Shown here piece after piece: positions 16,337 to 24,140 of a stretch of 37,633 nucleotides of DNA. A model generated the notes under the pieces. That model saw only the letters and a program-made list of their open reading frames with translations. It was not told the DNA's origin and ran no database searches. The DNA lies in contig CAYNSX010000025.1 in the NCBI GenBank assembly GCA_964400165.1, forward strand, positions 1 to 37,633, in the 5' to 3' direction. Source of the stretch: CAYNSX01 sp964400165 (lineage in GTDB: Bacteria > Armatimonadota > Hebobacteria > CAYNSX01). A program made the position numbers and the translations under genes. Position 1 is the stretch's first letter. Each line of letters opens with the position of its first letter.

Positions 16337-16591
16337 GGGAGGAGGGTGTAGCGGGGGTTAGGGCTGTTTACTTCTCCATATCGATGAGGGCCGCATCTGT
16401 CCTCCGCTGTCAGCCGCCAGGAAGTCTATGGTTCGTGCTCACCCAATATGACGCTCGGGGCTGCAGGATAGTTCCCACGCGACGGAGGTGCTGCGGCTGG
16501 CCGCTGCCCCGCCGGCCCCGCGCCGGAATGGGTACAATGAGCGTCGAATAGTCGGTTGGATCGGCACGGCAAGTCAGTGGAGGCGGAACCC
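16337..16591. other. Gene-free stretch upstream of the globin-like gene
   Basis: Between the HMA gene start and the globin-like gene (16221-16591) I see no convincing protein gene on either strand. The part above the orphan terminator could encode a minus-strand small RNA, but no sequence or structure that I recognise (tRNA, SRP RNA, T-box, tmRNA) is present. The + strand promoter for the next gene lies at 16533. Confidence 0.4.
16533..16538 (+). promoter_or_regulatory. -10 element (TACAAT) of the globin-like gene
   Basis: TACAAT preceded by TGGG lies 53 nt before ATG 16592. No clear -35 is seen. The same hexamer is used by the HMA and baeRF-like genes. Confidence 0.4.
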
Positions 16592-17509
16592 ATGCGCAAG
16601 GCCTCATTAGCAGTCCTCGTCGTGACGCTCGCGGCGGTTTCGGGGTGGTCAGCAGCCGGCGCACCGCCGCCGCAGCCGGCTTCCGCCGCGACGCTCTACG
16701 AGCGCCTGGGCGGCGTCTTCGGTATCGCCCCGTTGGTGGACGGCTTGGTGGACCGGCTGTGGGACAACAAGACCCTCCTGGCCAACCCGCAGTTCGTTGC
16801 CGTGCGCCGGGAATTGCAAAAGCCGGTTGTGAAGTTTTTGCTGACCGCGTCGGTCTGTCACGCCGCTGGAGGGCCCGAGCAGGACTTGGGCCAATCACTG
16901 CTGACATTCCGATTCTCGCTTCGCCTAACTGAAGACGACTGGCTGGCAGTCTGGCCTGACATCGAGGCGACCATCGAACGCTCGAGAATATCCGCCGAGC
17001 TGCGCCCTGTCGTCCTCAATGAAATTGCCCACCTCAAGGGGCAGATCGTGATGGCGACCCGGCCGGTCGTGACCGGCGGCAGTCGTCCGCCAAGCCGCTT
17101 GGGTGATGTTTCCGAGGACCCAGACGAACAACGGCAGACCTTGTATTTGCGATTGGGCCATTCTGTCGGCATCGCCGGCATCGTGGATGTCTTCGTCGAA
17201 CGAATGCTGATGAACAAGACCATCACGGCCAACCCGGACATCAAGGCCGCCGCGGCACGCGTGACCACTGCCGGCCTGAAATACCAACTCACCGCACTGC
17301 TGTGTCAGGCCACCGGCGGGCCGGAACGGTATGTCCGGCATCCGGTGCTGCCTCGTGGGACGACCGTGCGCGTCGGTGAATTGGAGTGGAGCGCCATGCT
17401 TGCCGAGATGCGCCAGGCGATGGCGATGCGCTATGTCGGCCAGATGGAACAAGACGAACTCTTGGCCTTGGTGGGAACCGTCAAACGGCAGGTCGTGACG
17501 GGCCGCTAA
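16592..17509 (+). CDS. Exported protein with two truncated-haemoglobin-like domains
   Basis: A signal peptide (residues 1 to about 24) precedes two related modules. Each opens with a group I truncated-haemoglobin signature: TLYERLGGVFGIAPLVDGLV, and later TLYLRLGHSVGIAGIVDVFV. Each continues to a CHAAGGP or CQATGGP block. In group I globins the proximal (F8) histidine lies 10-15 residues after GGP; here the aligned positions read FRFSLRLT and RGTTVRVG, so His appears replaced by Arg and Gly. Haem binding in the usual way is therefore doubtful. At 305 residues it is twice a single domain. ATG 16592 follows GGAGG (16578-16582) by 9 nt. The role is unknown; a degenerate globin used as a sensor or structural protein is possible. 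Confidence 0.75.
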   Translation: MRKASLAVLVVTLAAVSGWSAAGAPPPQPASAATLYERLGGVFGIAPLVDGLVDRLWDNKTLLANPQFVAVRRELQKPVVKFLLTASVCHAAGGPEQDLGQSLLTFRFSLRLTEDDWLAVWPDIEATIERSRISAELRPVVLNEIAHLKGQIVMATRPVVTGGSRPPSRLGDVSEDPDEQRQTLYLRLGHSVGIAGIVDVFVERMLMNKTITANPDIKAAAARVTTAGLKYQLTALLCQATGGPERYVRHPVLPRGTTVRVGELEWSAMLAEMRQAMAMRYVGQMEQDELLALVGTVKRQVVTGR

Positions 17510-17641
17510 AACGACAGGCGAAGCGCTGGGCCGAGGCGAGGCAAGTCGCCTGGCCTGCTTGTTGGGCGGATTCACAATCGGCAGTTGACCGCACCTCGCG
17601 CCTCGGTGGTAAGGTGAGCCATCTTCTCAAGGAGGATGGCG

Positions 17642-19783
17642 ATGCGAGGAGTGGCGATTCGGAATCGGCGGTCCTGGGTGTGGTGGGGGTGTGGGGCGGT
17701 AGTGCTCGTAGTGGTCGGTGTGACGCCGGCGCAGGTGGCCGTGCGGGCGCCGGTGCGGGCCGCGCCGCGCGCCGAAGCGCTCACACTGGGGGCGGTCACC
17801 GCTCCCGCCTACGCGTCGCTCGCCAGTCTCCGGGCGGCGCCGCCGGTGAACCTCTCCGCCTTGCACTACGGCGGGGTTGGCGGACGCTTCCGCGCGGTGG
17901 CCGCGGCGGAAGACCACTCGCTCGTCGCGGCGCCGGACGGCGCAATGCGTACCGCCGCGGTGATGACCGCGCCCCCCGCGCTGCGGGTGGCGCCCGGCGC
18001 CATCGAGCACCGCTGGAACGCCGCCCGCGGGGTCGCGCTGTCGGGCGACGCCATGGCGAGCGGCGTCCGACGCGCCACCCTGGCGGTCGACGGAGCGTCA
18101 CTGCTGCGGACGGTGATGGTGCCGCGCTCAATGTCGTGGGAGGGCGGCGAAATTTGCTGCGAGCCGCAACTCCTCCGCACCGAAGACAAGGATTGTTGCA
18201 GTTACGGCATCACCGACAACGCCGCGGGCCAGAGTGTCATGTATCGCCAGCCGCTGCACGCCTTTTCCACGGAAGCGGGCTCGCGTGCGTTCGCCAAAGG
18301 TGTGCGCGCCAGCATGCCGATGTTCCTGCCCTATTGGGACAGCAATGTCCGCCCGACGAACGGATGGATTTACCAGAAGGGCACCTTCCACGGCGCCACC
18401 GACTACAGCAAGACCTCCGACGCGTATGGCGCCGGCATTGACCCGACCTTCGGCGTCCATGCGGTCGCCGACGGCAAGGTGGTCACGGTGCTCTGGGACA
18501 ACTGGCTCGGCAACACGGTCGTCATCGAGCACACCGCGCCCAACGGCGACCGCTACCGCAGCGTCTTTATGCACCTGCGCGACGGCTACACGCACGACCT
18601 GCAGAAGGCCCGCGCCATCAGTCTCGCCGGGATGGACACCAGTTCGGGGTCCTACCCCTCGTACGGCGCCTACAGCAAATTCGCCAACCTGAAGGACCCG
18701 AGCACGCAGCACTGGGGCACCGACCAGCAGCGCATCAAGGTGAAGGTCAATGACACCGTGCGCGCCGGCGACCAGATCGCCTGGAGCGGCAACACCGGCG
18801 CCGGCGGGGCCGGCGCCGGCCTCAACAGCGACGGCACGCCGAAGAACGCCAACACCGCGAACAACCACCTGCACTTGATGATGGCGGCGCCCGACCCGCG
18901 GACGGGCTCCGAGAGCGACTGGGTGCAGGTTGACCCGTACGGTGTCTACGGGCAGGTGGAAAACAAGGACGGCGACCGCTGCTATGAGTTGCTCGAAGAG
19001 ACGGCCTATGCGCGATTGTACGCGCCGTTCTACCCGTCGTTCCACCATGTCCCAATCGCCTGGGTGAGCAAGTATTTCGGCTACTACACCGGAATGGGGA
19101 TGGCGCTCCAGACCATCAGTCTCTACCGCGGCGATGACGGGGTGCTGGCCGCGGGCTCGTTCCAATACGGCGCGCCGAAGCCGTGGCTGTGCCGCTTCTA
19201 CGCCACCGCCGCGGACTACCAGGACTGGTTCGACGAATACCACGGCAAGGGCTATCGCCCGCGCGAAGTCGTCGTGACCAAGGCGAGCGACGGCACCCCG
19301 CGCTTCAGCAGCATCTGGCAGCGGCGCACGAACGAGACCTACTATGCCTACACGCGGCTGACCGACGCCGAGTGGGACGCGAAGTGGAATGAACTCGTCA
19401 AGCAGAAGAGTTACCGCGTTGACGACCACTTCATCTATGACGATAAAGGCACGACCCGCCACGCCGGCATCTTCGTCAAAGACGGCATCACCGCGTTCTT
19501 CAGCCGCTCCGCGCTGACCGGCAGTGATTTCCAGAAGGCGTTCGACGACTATTGGAAGCAGGGCTTCCGCCTGGTCAGTCTCAACGCATCGGAACTGAAG
19601 GGCGGAACGCGCTTCACCGGCGTCTGGCGCAAGATGCCGGGCGCCTGGGTCGCGCACTTCGGGCTGACGCCCGGGGAGTATCAGGAGAAGTTCTTGCACT
19701 ACGGGGCCGCGGGCTATCGCGCGCACAAAGTGCAGGGCTACGCCGGCGCCGACCGCCTCGCCGCGATTTGGACGAAGCCCTGA
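17642..19783 (+). CDS. Secreted M23-type metallopeptidase with C-terminal tandem repeats (BTRD1-like)
   Basis: An N-terminal hydrophobic segment (about residues 11-30) marks export. A Cys-rich stretch with two CC pairs (GEICCEP and DKDCCSYG) precedes the peptidase domain. H250 and D254 in FHGATD, with H409 and H411 in HLHL, fit the zinc ligands and catalytic His of M23 (LytM/lysostaphin) peptidases, which cut peptidoglycan peptide bridges. A roughly 100-residue insert lies between them. From about residue 470 there are four to five repeats of about 50 residues (pattern W-x-A-x-F-x-L-T-x-x-E-Y, then G-Y-R, then A-x-I-W), like bacterial tandem repeat domain 1. ATG 17642 is preferred over 17636 because GGAGG (17631-17635) directly abuts the latter. 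The gene is transcribed alone. Confidence 0.8.
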   Translation: MRGVAIRNRRSWVWWGCGAVVLVVVGVTPAQVAVRAPVRAAPRAEALTLGAVTAPAYASLASLRAAPPVNLSALHYGGVGGRFRAVAAAEDHSLVAAPDGAMRTAAVMTAPPALRVAPGAIEHRWNAARGVALSGDAMASGVRRATLAVDGASLLRTVMVPRSMSWEGGEICCEPQLLRTEDKDCCSYGITDNAAGQSVMYRQPLHAFSTEAGSRAFAKGVRASMPMFLPYWDSNVRPTNGWIYQKGTFHGATDYSKTSDAYGAGIDPTFGVHAVADGKVVTVLWDNWLGNTVVIEHTAPNGDRYRSVFMHLRDGYTHDLQKARAISLAGMDTSSGSYPSYGAYSKFANLKDPSTQHWGTDQQRIKVKVNDTVRAGDQIAWSGNTGAGGAGAGLNSDGTPKNANTANNHLHLMMAAPDPRTGSESDWVQVDPYGVYGQVENKDGDRCYELLEETAYARLYAPFYPSFHHVPIAWVSKYFGYYTGMGMALQTISLYRGDDGVLAAGSFQYGAPKPWLCRFYATAADYQDWFDEYHGKGYRPREVVVTKASDGTPRFSSIWQRRTNETYYAYTRLTDAEWDAKWNELVKQKSYRVDDHFIYDDKGTTRHAGIFVKDGITAFFSRSALTGSDFQKAFDDYWKQGFRLVSLNASELKGGTRFTGVWRKMPGAWVAHFGLTPGEYQEKFLHYGAAGYRAHKVQGYAGADRLAAIWTKP

Positions 19784-19794
19784 CGGCGGCGGCC

Positions 19795-19803
19795 TGCTAT
19801 ACT
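19795..19803 (+). promoter_or_regulatory. Extended -10 promoter of the universal stress gene
   Basis: TGC followed by TATACT (19798-19803) lies just after the peptidase stop. The transcript would begin near 19810 and carry the two palindromes at 19817-19847. Confidence 0.5.
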
Positions 19804-19816
19804 CAAACGGCGATAA

Positions 19817-19847
19817 CGGAGTAGTTACTCCGAATTAGAGAATTCGG
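19817..19847 (+). promoter_or_regulatory. Two overlapping palindromes in the stress gene leader
   Basis: CGGAGTAGTTACTCCG (19817-19832) is an inverted repeat with a GT centre. It overlaps CCGAATT-AGAG-AATTCGG (19830-19847), a perfect 7-bp hairpin. They lie between the predicted transcript start and the Shine-Dalgarno GGGAGG (19853-19858), so they could be an operator or a leader RNA switch that can fold two ways. Confidence 0.45.
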
Positions 19848-19865
19848 CTGGTGGGAGGCTGCGGA

Positions 19866-20810
19866 ATGTACAAACACATCCTCGTCCCCGTGGATGGATC
19901 GGCCCGTTCGGAGGCGGTGTTGACGCACCTCGGGCCGTTCTTGGAGGCCGCCGACGCTGACCTGACCGTCCTCTCGGTCGTTGAGTATCCGCATGGCGCC
20001 CCATCAGCATTCGAGGAGCGGCTCGACCAGGCGGAGAAGGACGCGTGGGAATATGTCGAGGGGGTCTGCGGACGGCTGGAGAAGCAGGGCCTGCACACCC
20101 GCGGCATCGTGCGCGTCGGATTGCCCGCCGCCAACATCCTCGATGAAGTAGAGGCGTGCGGCGCCGACTTGGTGGCGCTGGCCTCGCACGGCTATGGCGG
20201 TGTCGCGCGCCTGCTGCACGGCTCGGTCACCGAGCAAGTGCTGCGCGCCTGTCCGGTGCCGACTCTGGTGGTGAAGTCGTTTGTCGCCGGCGACACGCCT
20301 GCCGACCCGTACAGAGAATTGCCGCTCGCGCCGGTGTCGTGGAAGCACATCCTGGTGCCGCTCGACGGCTCGCCAGACGCCGAAAGGGCGCTCGATGACG
20401 CGGCCGAAATCGCCCGCATCCACGGCGCCACGATTCACCTCTTCCGCGCCGGCTCGGTCGTCCCGCCGGGCGCGTTCTTCAACGAGGCGATGCCGGTCTT
20501 CCCCGACCTCGATGCCGAACAGGCCTATGTGCGTGCCGTCGCCGAGCGCCTGAAGAAGGACGGCCTCAAGGTGGACGCCACTTTCGTGACCGGTCTGCCC
20601 GTCGGTGCGCTCCTCGAGTACTTGCAGGCGCACCCGGTCGACCTCATCTGCATGACCACGCACGGCCGCAGCGGATTGAGCCGCTGGGTGCTGGGCAGCG
20701 TCGCGGAATCGGTTTTGCGCAACGCGCGCGTGCCGATCCTGCTCCGCCGCACGCAGCCCGCCCCGCGCGGCCGCCCCGCCGCGGCTGGCGTGAAGACCGC
20801 CGTCGCCTGA
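19866..20810 (+). CDS. Universal stress protein with two UspA domains
   Basis: Two UspA domains are fused: MYKHILVPVDGSARSEAVL to residue ~145, and WKHILVPLDGSPDAERALDD to residue ~300. Each ends with the nucleotide-binding pattern H-G-x9-G-S (HGYGGVARLLHGS and HGRSGLSRWVLGS), although the first Gly of the full motif is Ala or Thr. ATP-binding Usp proteins act in the cytoplasm in stress survival, usually with unknown partners. A good Shine-Dalgarno (GGGAGG) lies 7 nt before ATG 19866. At 314 residues it is typical of tandem types. Confidence 0.92.
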   Translation: MYKHILVPVDGSARSEAVLTHLGPFLEAADADLTVLSVVEYPHGAPSAFEERLDQAEKDAWEYVEGVCGRLEKQGLHTRGIVRVGLPAANILDEVEACGADLVALASHGYGGVARLLHGSVTEQVLRACPVPTLVVKSFVAGDTPADPYRELPLAPVSWKHILVPLDGSPDAERALDDAAEIARIHGATIHLFRAGSVVPPGAFFNEAMPVFPDLDAEQAYVRAVAERLKKDGLKVDATFVTGLPVGALLEYLQAHPVDLICMTTHGRSGLSRWVLGSVAESVLRNARVPILLRRTQPAPRGRPAAAGVKTAVA

Positions 20811-20836
20811 CCCGACACGAACTCGACCGCGTTCGC

Positions 20837-20842
20837 TACAAT
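20837..20842 (+). promoter_or_regulatory. -10 element (TACAAT) of the baeRF-like gene
   Basis: TACAAT lies 28 nt before the ATG and CGAGGAGGGAG provides the ribosome site. No -35 hexamer is recognisable. Confidence 0.4.
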
Positions 20843-20870
20843 CGGCAACCCGACCGAGGAGGGAGCAGCG

Positions 20871-22025
20871 ATGATTGCGCTCGGACGAGACGACCTGCGC
20901 GAACTCCTCACGGGCGCGACGCCCCCGTGTGTCTCCATCTACCTGCCGACGCACCGGGCCGGCGCCGACATCCAGCAGGATCCCATCCGCCTCAAGAACC
21001 TGCTGGCGCAAGCGGAACAGCGCCTCGTCGCCGCCGGCATGCGCTCCCCCGACGCCAAGGCGCTCCTCGAACCCGCCCGCCCGCTGCTCGATGACCGCCC
21101 CTTTTGGCAGCACCAGAGCGACGGCCTCGCCGTCTTCCTCGCCCCGGGCCTTCAGCGCGTCTTCCGTGTGCCGTACCGCTTCGAGGAACTGGTCATCGTG
21201 GCGGGGCGGTTTCACACCAAGCCGCTTCTGTCCCTTTTTGTCGGCGACGGGCTGTTCTATGTGCTGGCCGTCAGCCAGAACGAAGTCCGCCTGCTGCGCG
21301 GGACGCAGCACAGCGTCGGCGACCTCGAATTGAACGGCGTGCCCAAGAGTCTCGAAGAGGCGATGAAATACGATGAGGCCGAGCGCCAGGTGCGCTCCGT
21401 CGCGGGCGCCAAGGGGGCGCGGCGCTCCGCGGCCGTCTTCTACGGGCACGGTGGCGAGAAAGATGTATCGAAAGACAACATCCTGCGGTTCTTTCAGCAG
21501 GTCGACCGCGGCTTGCGTGAACTCTTCAAGGACGAGCACGCGCCGCTCGTCCTCGCCGGAGACGGATTCCTGCTGCCCATCTACCGCGAGGCCAACGGCT
21601 ACGCACATCTCGTGCCGGCCGGCATCGAGGGCAACCCCGACCACATCCAAAGCCAGGAATTGCACCGGCGTGCCTGGGCGATCGTGCAGCCGCTGTTTCA
21701 CGAAGCGCAGCAGGCCGCCGCTGCGGCCTACCGGCAACTCGCGGGGACGGGCCGCACCTCGAACAACCTGGCCGAAGTCGTGCCCGCCGCCATCGGCGGG
21801 CGCATCGAGACGCTGTTCGTGCCGGTCGGCGGGCAGCGCTGGGGCGCGTTCGATGCGGCGGCAGGAACGGTCACGATGCACGACCAGCCGCAGTCCGGCG
21901 ATGTGGACCTGCTCGACCTCGCCGCCGCCGAGACGCTGCGCCATCGCGGCCGCGTTTTCGCCGTGCCCACCGACCAGATTCCCGACGGCCACCCCGACCC
22001 CGTCGCCGCCATTTACCGCTTCTAG
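20871..22025 (+). CDS. baeRF-like protein (bacterial relative of archaeo-eukaryotic release factor)
   Basis: The 384-residue protein opens with LRELLTGATPPCVSIYLPTH and contains DPIRLKNLLAQAEQRL, then FWQHQSDGLAVFLAPG and VLAVSQNEVRLLRGTQHSV. It ends with NNLAEVVPAAIGGRIETLFV and an R-W-G-x-F-D segment. These blocks match what I recall of baeRF family 3, predicted in the literature to act on ribosomes or tRNA under stress; no activity is known. No signal peptide or membrane segment is seen. It follows the universal stress gene but has its own -10 and strong GGAGG, so it is probably a separate unit. The stop codon overlaps the stop of the opposing gene. Confidence 0.75.
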   Translation: MIALGRDDLRELLTGATPPCVSIYLPTHRAGADIQQDPIRLKNLLAQAEQRLVAAGMRSPDAKALLEPARPLLDDRPFWQHQSDGLAVFLAPGLQRVFRVPYRFEELVIVAGRFHTKPLLSLFVGDGLFYVLAVSQNEVRLLRGTQHSVGDLELNGVPKSLEEAMKYDEAERQVRSVAGAKGARRSAAVFYGHGGEKDVSKDNILRFFQQVDRGLRELFKDEHAPLVLAGDGFLLPIYREANGYAHLVPAGIEGNPDHIQSQELHRRAWAIVQPLFHEAQQAAAAAYRQLAGTGRTSNNLAEVVPAAIGGRIETLFVPVGGQRWGAFDAAAGTVTMHDQPQSGDVDLLDLAAAETLRHRGRVFAVPTDQIPDGHPDPVAAIYRF

Positions 22026-22966
22026 GCGGACTTCGGCAGTTTCAGCCGCGGGAGGGCGGGCTCGATCTGCGCCCGTTGCGGCTCCAGCCAGGGCGGCAGC
22101 CGCAATGCGGACCCGAGCGCCTCGAGCGCTTCGTCGGTGGCGAAGCCGGGGCCGTCGGTGGCGATTTCGAACAGCACATTGCCCGGCTCGTGGAAGTAAA
22201 TCGACTTGAAGTAGAAGCGCTCGCGCACCGGCGTCACCGGCCGCCCCGCTGCCAGCACCGTCAGCCGCCACGCCCCCTGCTGGATGGCGTCCGCCGTCCG
22301 CCAGGCGACATGGTGCACCGACCCGGCGCCCAGCGCCGGCGGGCCGAGTTCCGGCGCCGCCATCACCTCGACGAGCGCGCAGGGGCCGTCGAACATCCGA
22401 AAGCGCGCTCGGCCGTCTTCGTCGCCCGTCAGCGAACAGCCCAGCGTCTCGGTCAGAAACTCGGTGGTCTCGTCCGCGTCGGCGACGCGCAGCGTCACGC
22501 TGTGCATCCCGCAGATGGCGCTCTCCATCGGGATCGGTCCGGCGCCGTAGGCGAGCGCCTCCGGCGCCGCCTCGTCTTCGACGAGCCGCAAAACCATCCC
22601 GTCCGGGTCGGCGAGGCGCAGCGTCCGCTGCCCCCAGCGCGTCTCGGGGCTTTCGACCGCGACCTTGGCGGCGCGCAGCCGCGGTTCCCAGAACCGAATG
22701 GCGCCGGGCGGGACCGCCAGCGCCGTCTCGGCCACTTCGCCCGCCCCGGGCGTGCCGCGGCGGGCGTGCGGCCACGGGAAGAAAGTCAGCAGCGTGCCCG
22801 GCGTGCCGGCGGTGTCGCCGTAGTAGAGGTGATAGGTCAGCGGGTCATCGAAGTTGACCGCCACCTTGATGAGCCGCATCCCGAGCGTGCCGGCGCAAAA
22901 GTCGAGGTTGCGCTGCGGGTCGCCGGCAATCGCCGTGACATGGTGGATACCGAGCAGCGGCGGCAT
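22022..22966 (-). CDS. Ring-cleaving dioxygenase-like protein (VOC/glyoxalase superfamily)
   Basis: Two VOC modules are present. The first begins GIHHVTAIAGDPQRNLDFCA and holds FDDPLTYHLYYGDTAGTPGT and LTFFPWPHA. The second holds MHSVTLRVADADETTEFLTE and VHHVAWRTADAIQQG, ending with GNVLFEIATDGPGFATDE. His in IHH, His in VHH and Glu in LFEI fit the three metal ligands of the MhqO/YkcA group, tied to quinone and electrophile stress in Bacillus. The true substrate is unknown. At 314 residues it is complete. ATG 22966 is 28 nt after the stop of the last paralogue in the secreted-protein array, so it is probably the final gene of that operon. Confidence 0.88.
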   Translation of the reverse strand: MPPLLGIHHVTAIAGDPQRNLDFCAGTLGMRLIKVAVNFDDPLTYHLYYGDTAGTPGTLLTFFPWPHARRGTPGAGEVAETALAVPPGAIRFWEPRLRAAKVAVESPETRWGQRTLRLADPDGMVLRLVEDEAAPEALAYGAGPIPMESAICGMHSVTLRVADADETTEFLTETLGCSLTGDEDGRARFRMFDGPCALVEVMAAPELGPPALGAGSVHHVAWRTADAIQQGAWRLTVLAAGRPVTPVRERFYFKSIYFHEPGNVLFEIATDGPGFATDEALEALGSALRLPPWLEPQRAQIEPALPRLKLPKSA

Positions 22967-22994
22967 CGGGCCTCCCCGGCCGGGTGATTCCCGG

Positions 22995-23543
22995 CTACTT
23001 CGGCGCGCGGGTGTACTTCAATTCCAACACCGTGCTCCAGGTCTTGCCGTCGTCCTCCGAGACTTGGGCGAGACTGGTCAGCCGGTCTTTGCTGTCGGCT
23101 TTGACGCTGACGCGGAAGCCGCCCGGCGGCATCCCCGGATCGGGCGGGAAGCGCATCACGAACGCGCCTTTCTCCATTGTGCCCGTGCCCTTGAAGCCGG
23201 GGCCGGCGTCATAGGCATCGAGCGCAAACTGCTTCGCCACGGTGTCGAAGCGGATCACGGCCAGGTCTTCGATAGTGATGGGCTCATCGAGCCCCTCGGC
23301 AGTGATGTGCGAGGTCGACTCGCGCACGATGAAGTGCCCGCCGCCGACCGCGTGCATCGTCGCGGTGCCGGTCAGTTTGCCCGTCATCTCGCCGGAGAAC
23401 GAACCGTCGAGCTTCCAGGCGCCGAGCAGGAAGTCCAGCTGCTTCATCTCGACGGGCGGCGCTGCCGGCGCTTCCTGCGCGTGACCGGCCGTCGCCAACA
23501 ATGCCAGCGCGCTGACGCCCGCCGCCATCATCAATGTTCGCAT
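22995..23543 (-). CDS. Secreted DUF1579-like protein, paralogue A
   Basis: This is one of six tandem paralogues. A signal peptide (MRTLMMAAGVSALALLATAG, cleavage near AHA-QE) leads to the family opening KQLDFLLGAWK and a predicted beta-barrel of about 150 residues ending TWSTVLELKYTR. The first ~40 residues are almost identical to paralogue B, yet the rest differs strongly (GEMTGKLTGTATMHAVGGGH, FALDAYDAGPGFKGTGTMEK). The DUF1579 assignment rests on the L-D-F-L-x-G-x-W-x-G opening and the overall layout, from memory. The function of the family is unknown. The Shine-Dalgarno is GGGAGGGG. It lies 16 nt after paralogue B and 28 nt before the dioxygenase-like gene. Confidence 0.7.
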   Translation of the reverse strand: MRTLMMAAGVSALALLATAGHAQEAPAAPPVEMKQLDFLLGAWKLDGSFSGEMTGKLTGTATMHAVGGGHFIVRESTSHITAEGLDEPITIEDLAVIRFDTVAKQFALDAYDAGPGFKGTGTMEKGAFVMRFPPDPGMPPGGFRVSVKADSKDRLTSLAQVSEDDGKTWSTVLELKYTRAPK

Positions 23544-23559
23544 AACCCCTCCCGTCTGA

Positions 23560-24120
23560 TTACTTGGCTGCTGCGCGGGCACAGGTCTGGTCGAACACCT
23601 TCGTCCAGGTCGTGCCGTCTTCGCTCTGCTCTGCCAGCATGGCCCACGAGTCCGGGCCAGTGGACCAGTACGAGTAACGCGCCTCGCCGCGGCCCGTAAA
23701 GGGCGATTGCTTCTCTTTCTCGACCACTTTGCCGTCGGTCACCGTGGCCGTCGTCACTCCGATTTGCCCGCCGCTCGCATAGTGCTTTATGCGAAACACT
23801 CTTCCGCTGGCATCCCACGAAATGAGGTACAGCATCTCGTGTACCACTTTCGGCCCGGTCGCGCCTGGCTGCGTTGCCAGGGTGACGGAGGATTCAAGCA
23901 TCAAGTAATGCCCGCCCACCACGTGCTTGGCGCTGAAGGTCTCGGTGAACGTCGCCGGGGCGCCCATCGCATAGAAAGTGCCGGTGCCCTTCCACGAACC
24001 GAGCAGGAAGTCCAACTGCTTCATCTCGGCGGGCGGCGCCGCCGGCGCCTCTTGCGCGTGCCCGGCCGCCGCCAGCAACGCCAGCGCGCTGACGCCGGCT
24101 GCCATCATCAATGTGCGCAT
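23560..24120 (-). CDS. Secreted DUF1579-like protein, paralogue B
   Basis: The protein has 186 residues with a signal peptide like that of paralogue A. The mature part reads KQLDFLLGSWKGTGTFYAMG, then VVGGHYLMLESSVTL, LISWDASGRVFRIKHYASGG and SPFTGRGEARYSYWSTG. The mature region is close to paralogue C over its whole length, while the signal peptide is close to A, so it looks like a mosaic. Two of the three ACGT tetramers found in the whole window lie here (23921 and 23949). Cytoplasmic function is excluded by the signal peptide; a lipocalin-like binding role is plausible but unproved. Confidence 0.7.
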   Translation of the reverse strand: MRTLMMAAGVSALALLAAAGHAQEAPAAPPAEMKQLDFLLGSWKGTGTFYAMGAPATFTETFSAKHVVGGHYLMLESSVTLATQPGATGPKVVHEMLYLISWDASGRVFRIKHYASGGQIGVTTATVTDGKVVEKEKQSPFTGRGEARYSYWSTGPDSWAMLAEQSEDGTTWTKVFDQTCARAAAK

Positions 24121-24140
24121 GTTCTCTCCCCGAGAGTGCG

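Noticed and set aside
16302..16340. T-box riboswitch
   Set aside because: GGACCGCG on the + strand recalls part of the T-box, but the full GGTGGNACCGCG sequence is missing and the terminator works on the other strand.
17585..17613. TTGACC-based promoter before the M23 gene
   Set aside because: TTGACC at 17585 is a fair -35, but no good -10 lies at 16-18 bp; TAAGGT at 19 bp matches only three positions.
20004..22775. A 923-codon open frame on the minus strand
   Set aside because: It runs antisense through the stress and baeRF-like genes, shows no family motif, and is Arg/Gly/Ala-rich as expected for a shadow frame in high-GC DNA.
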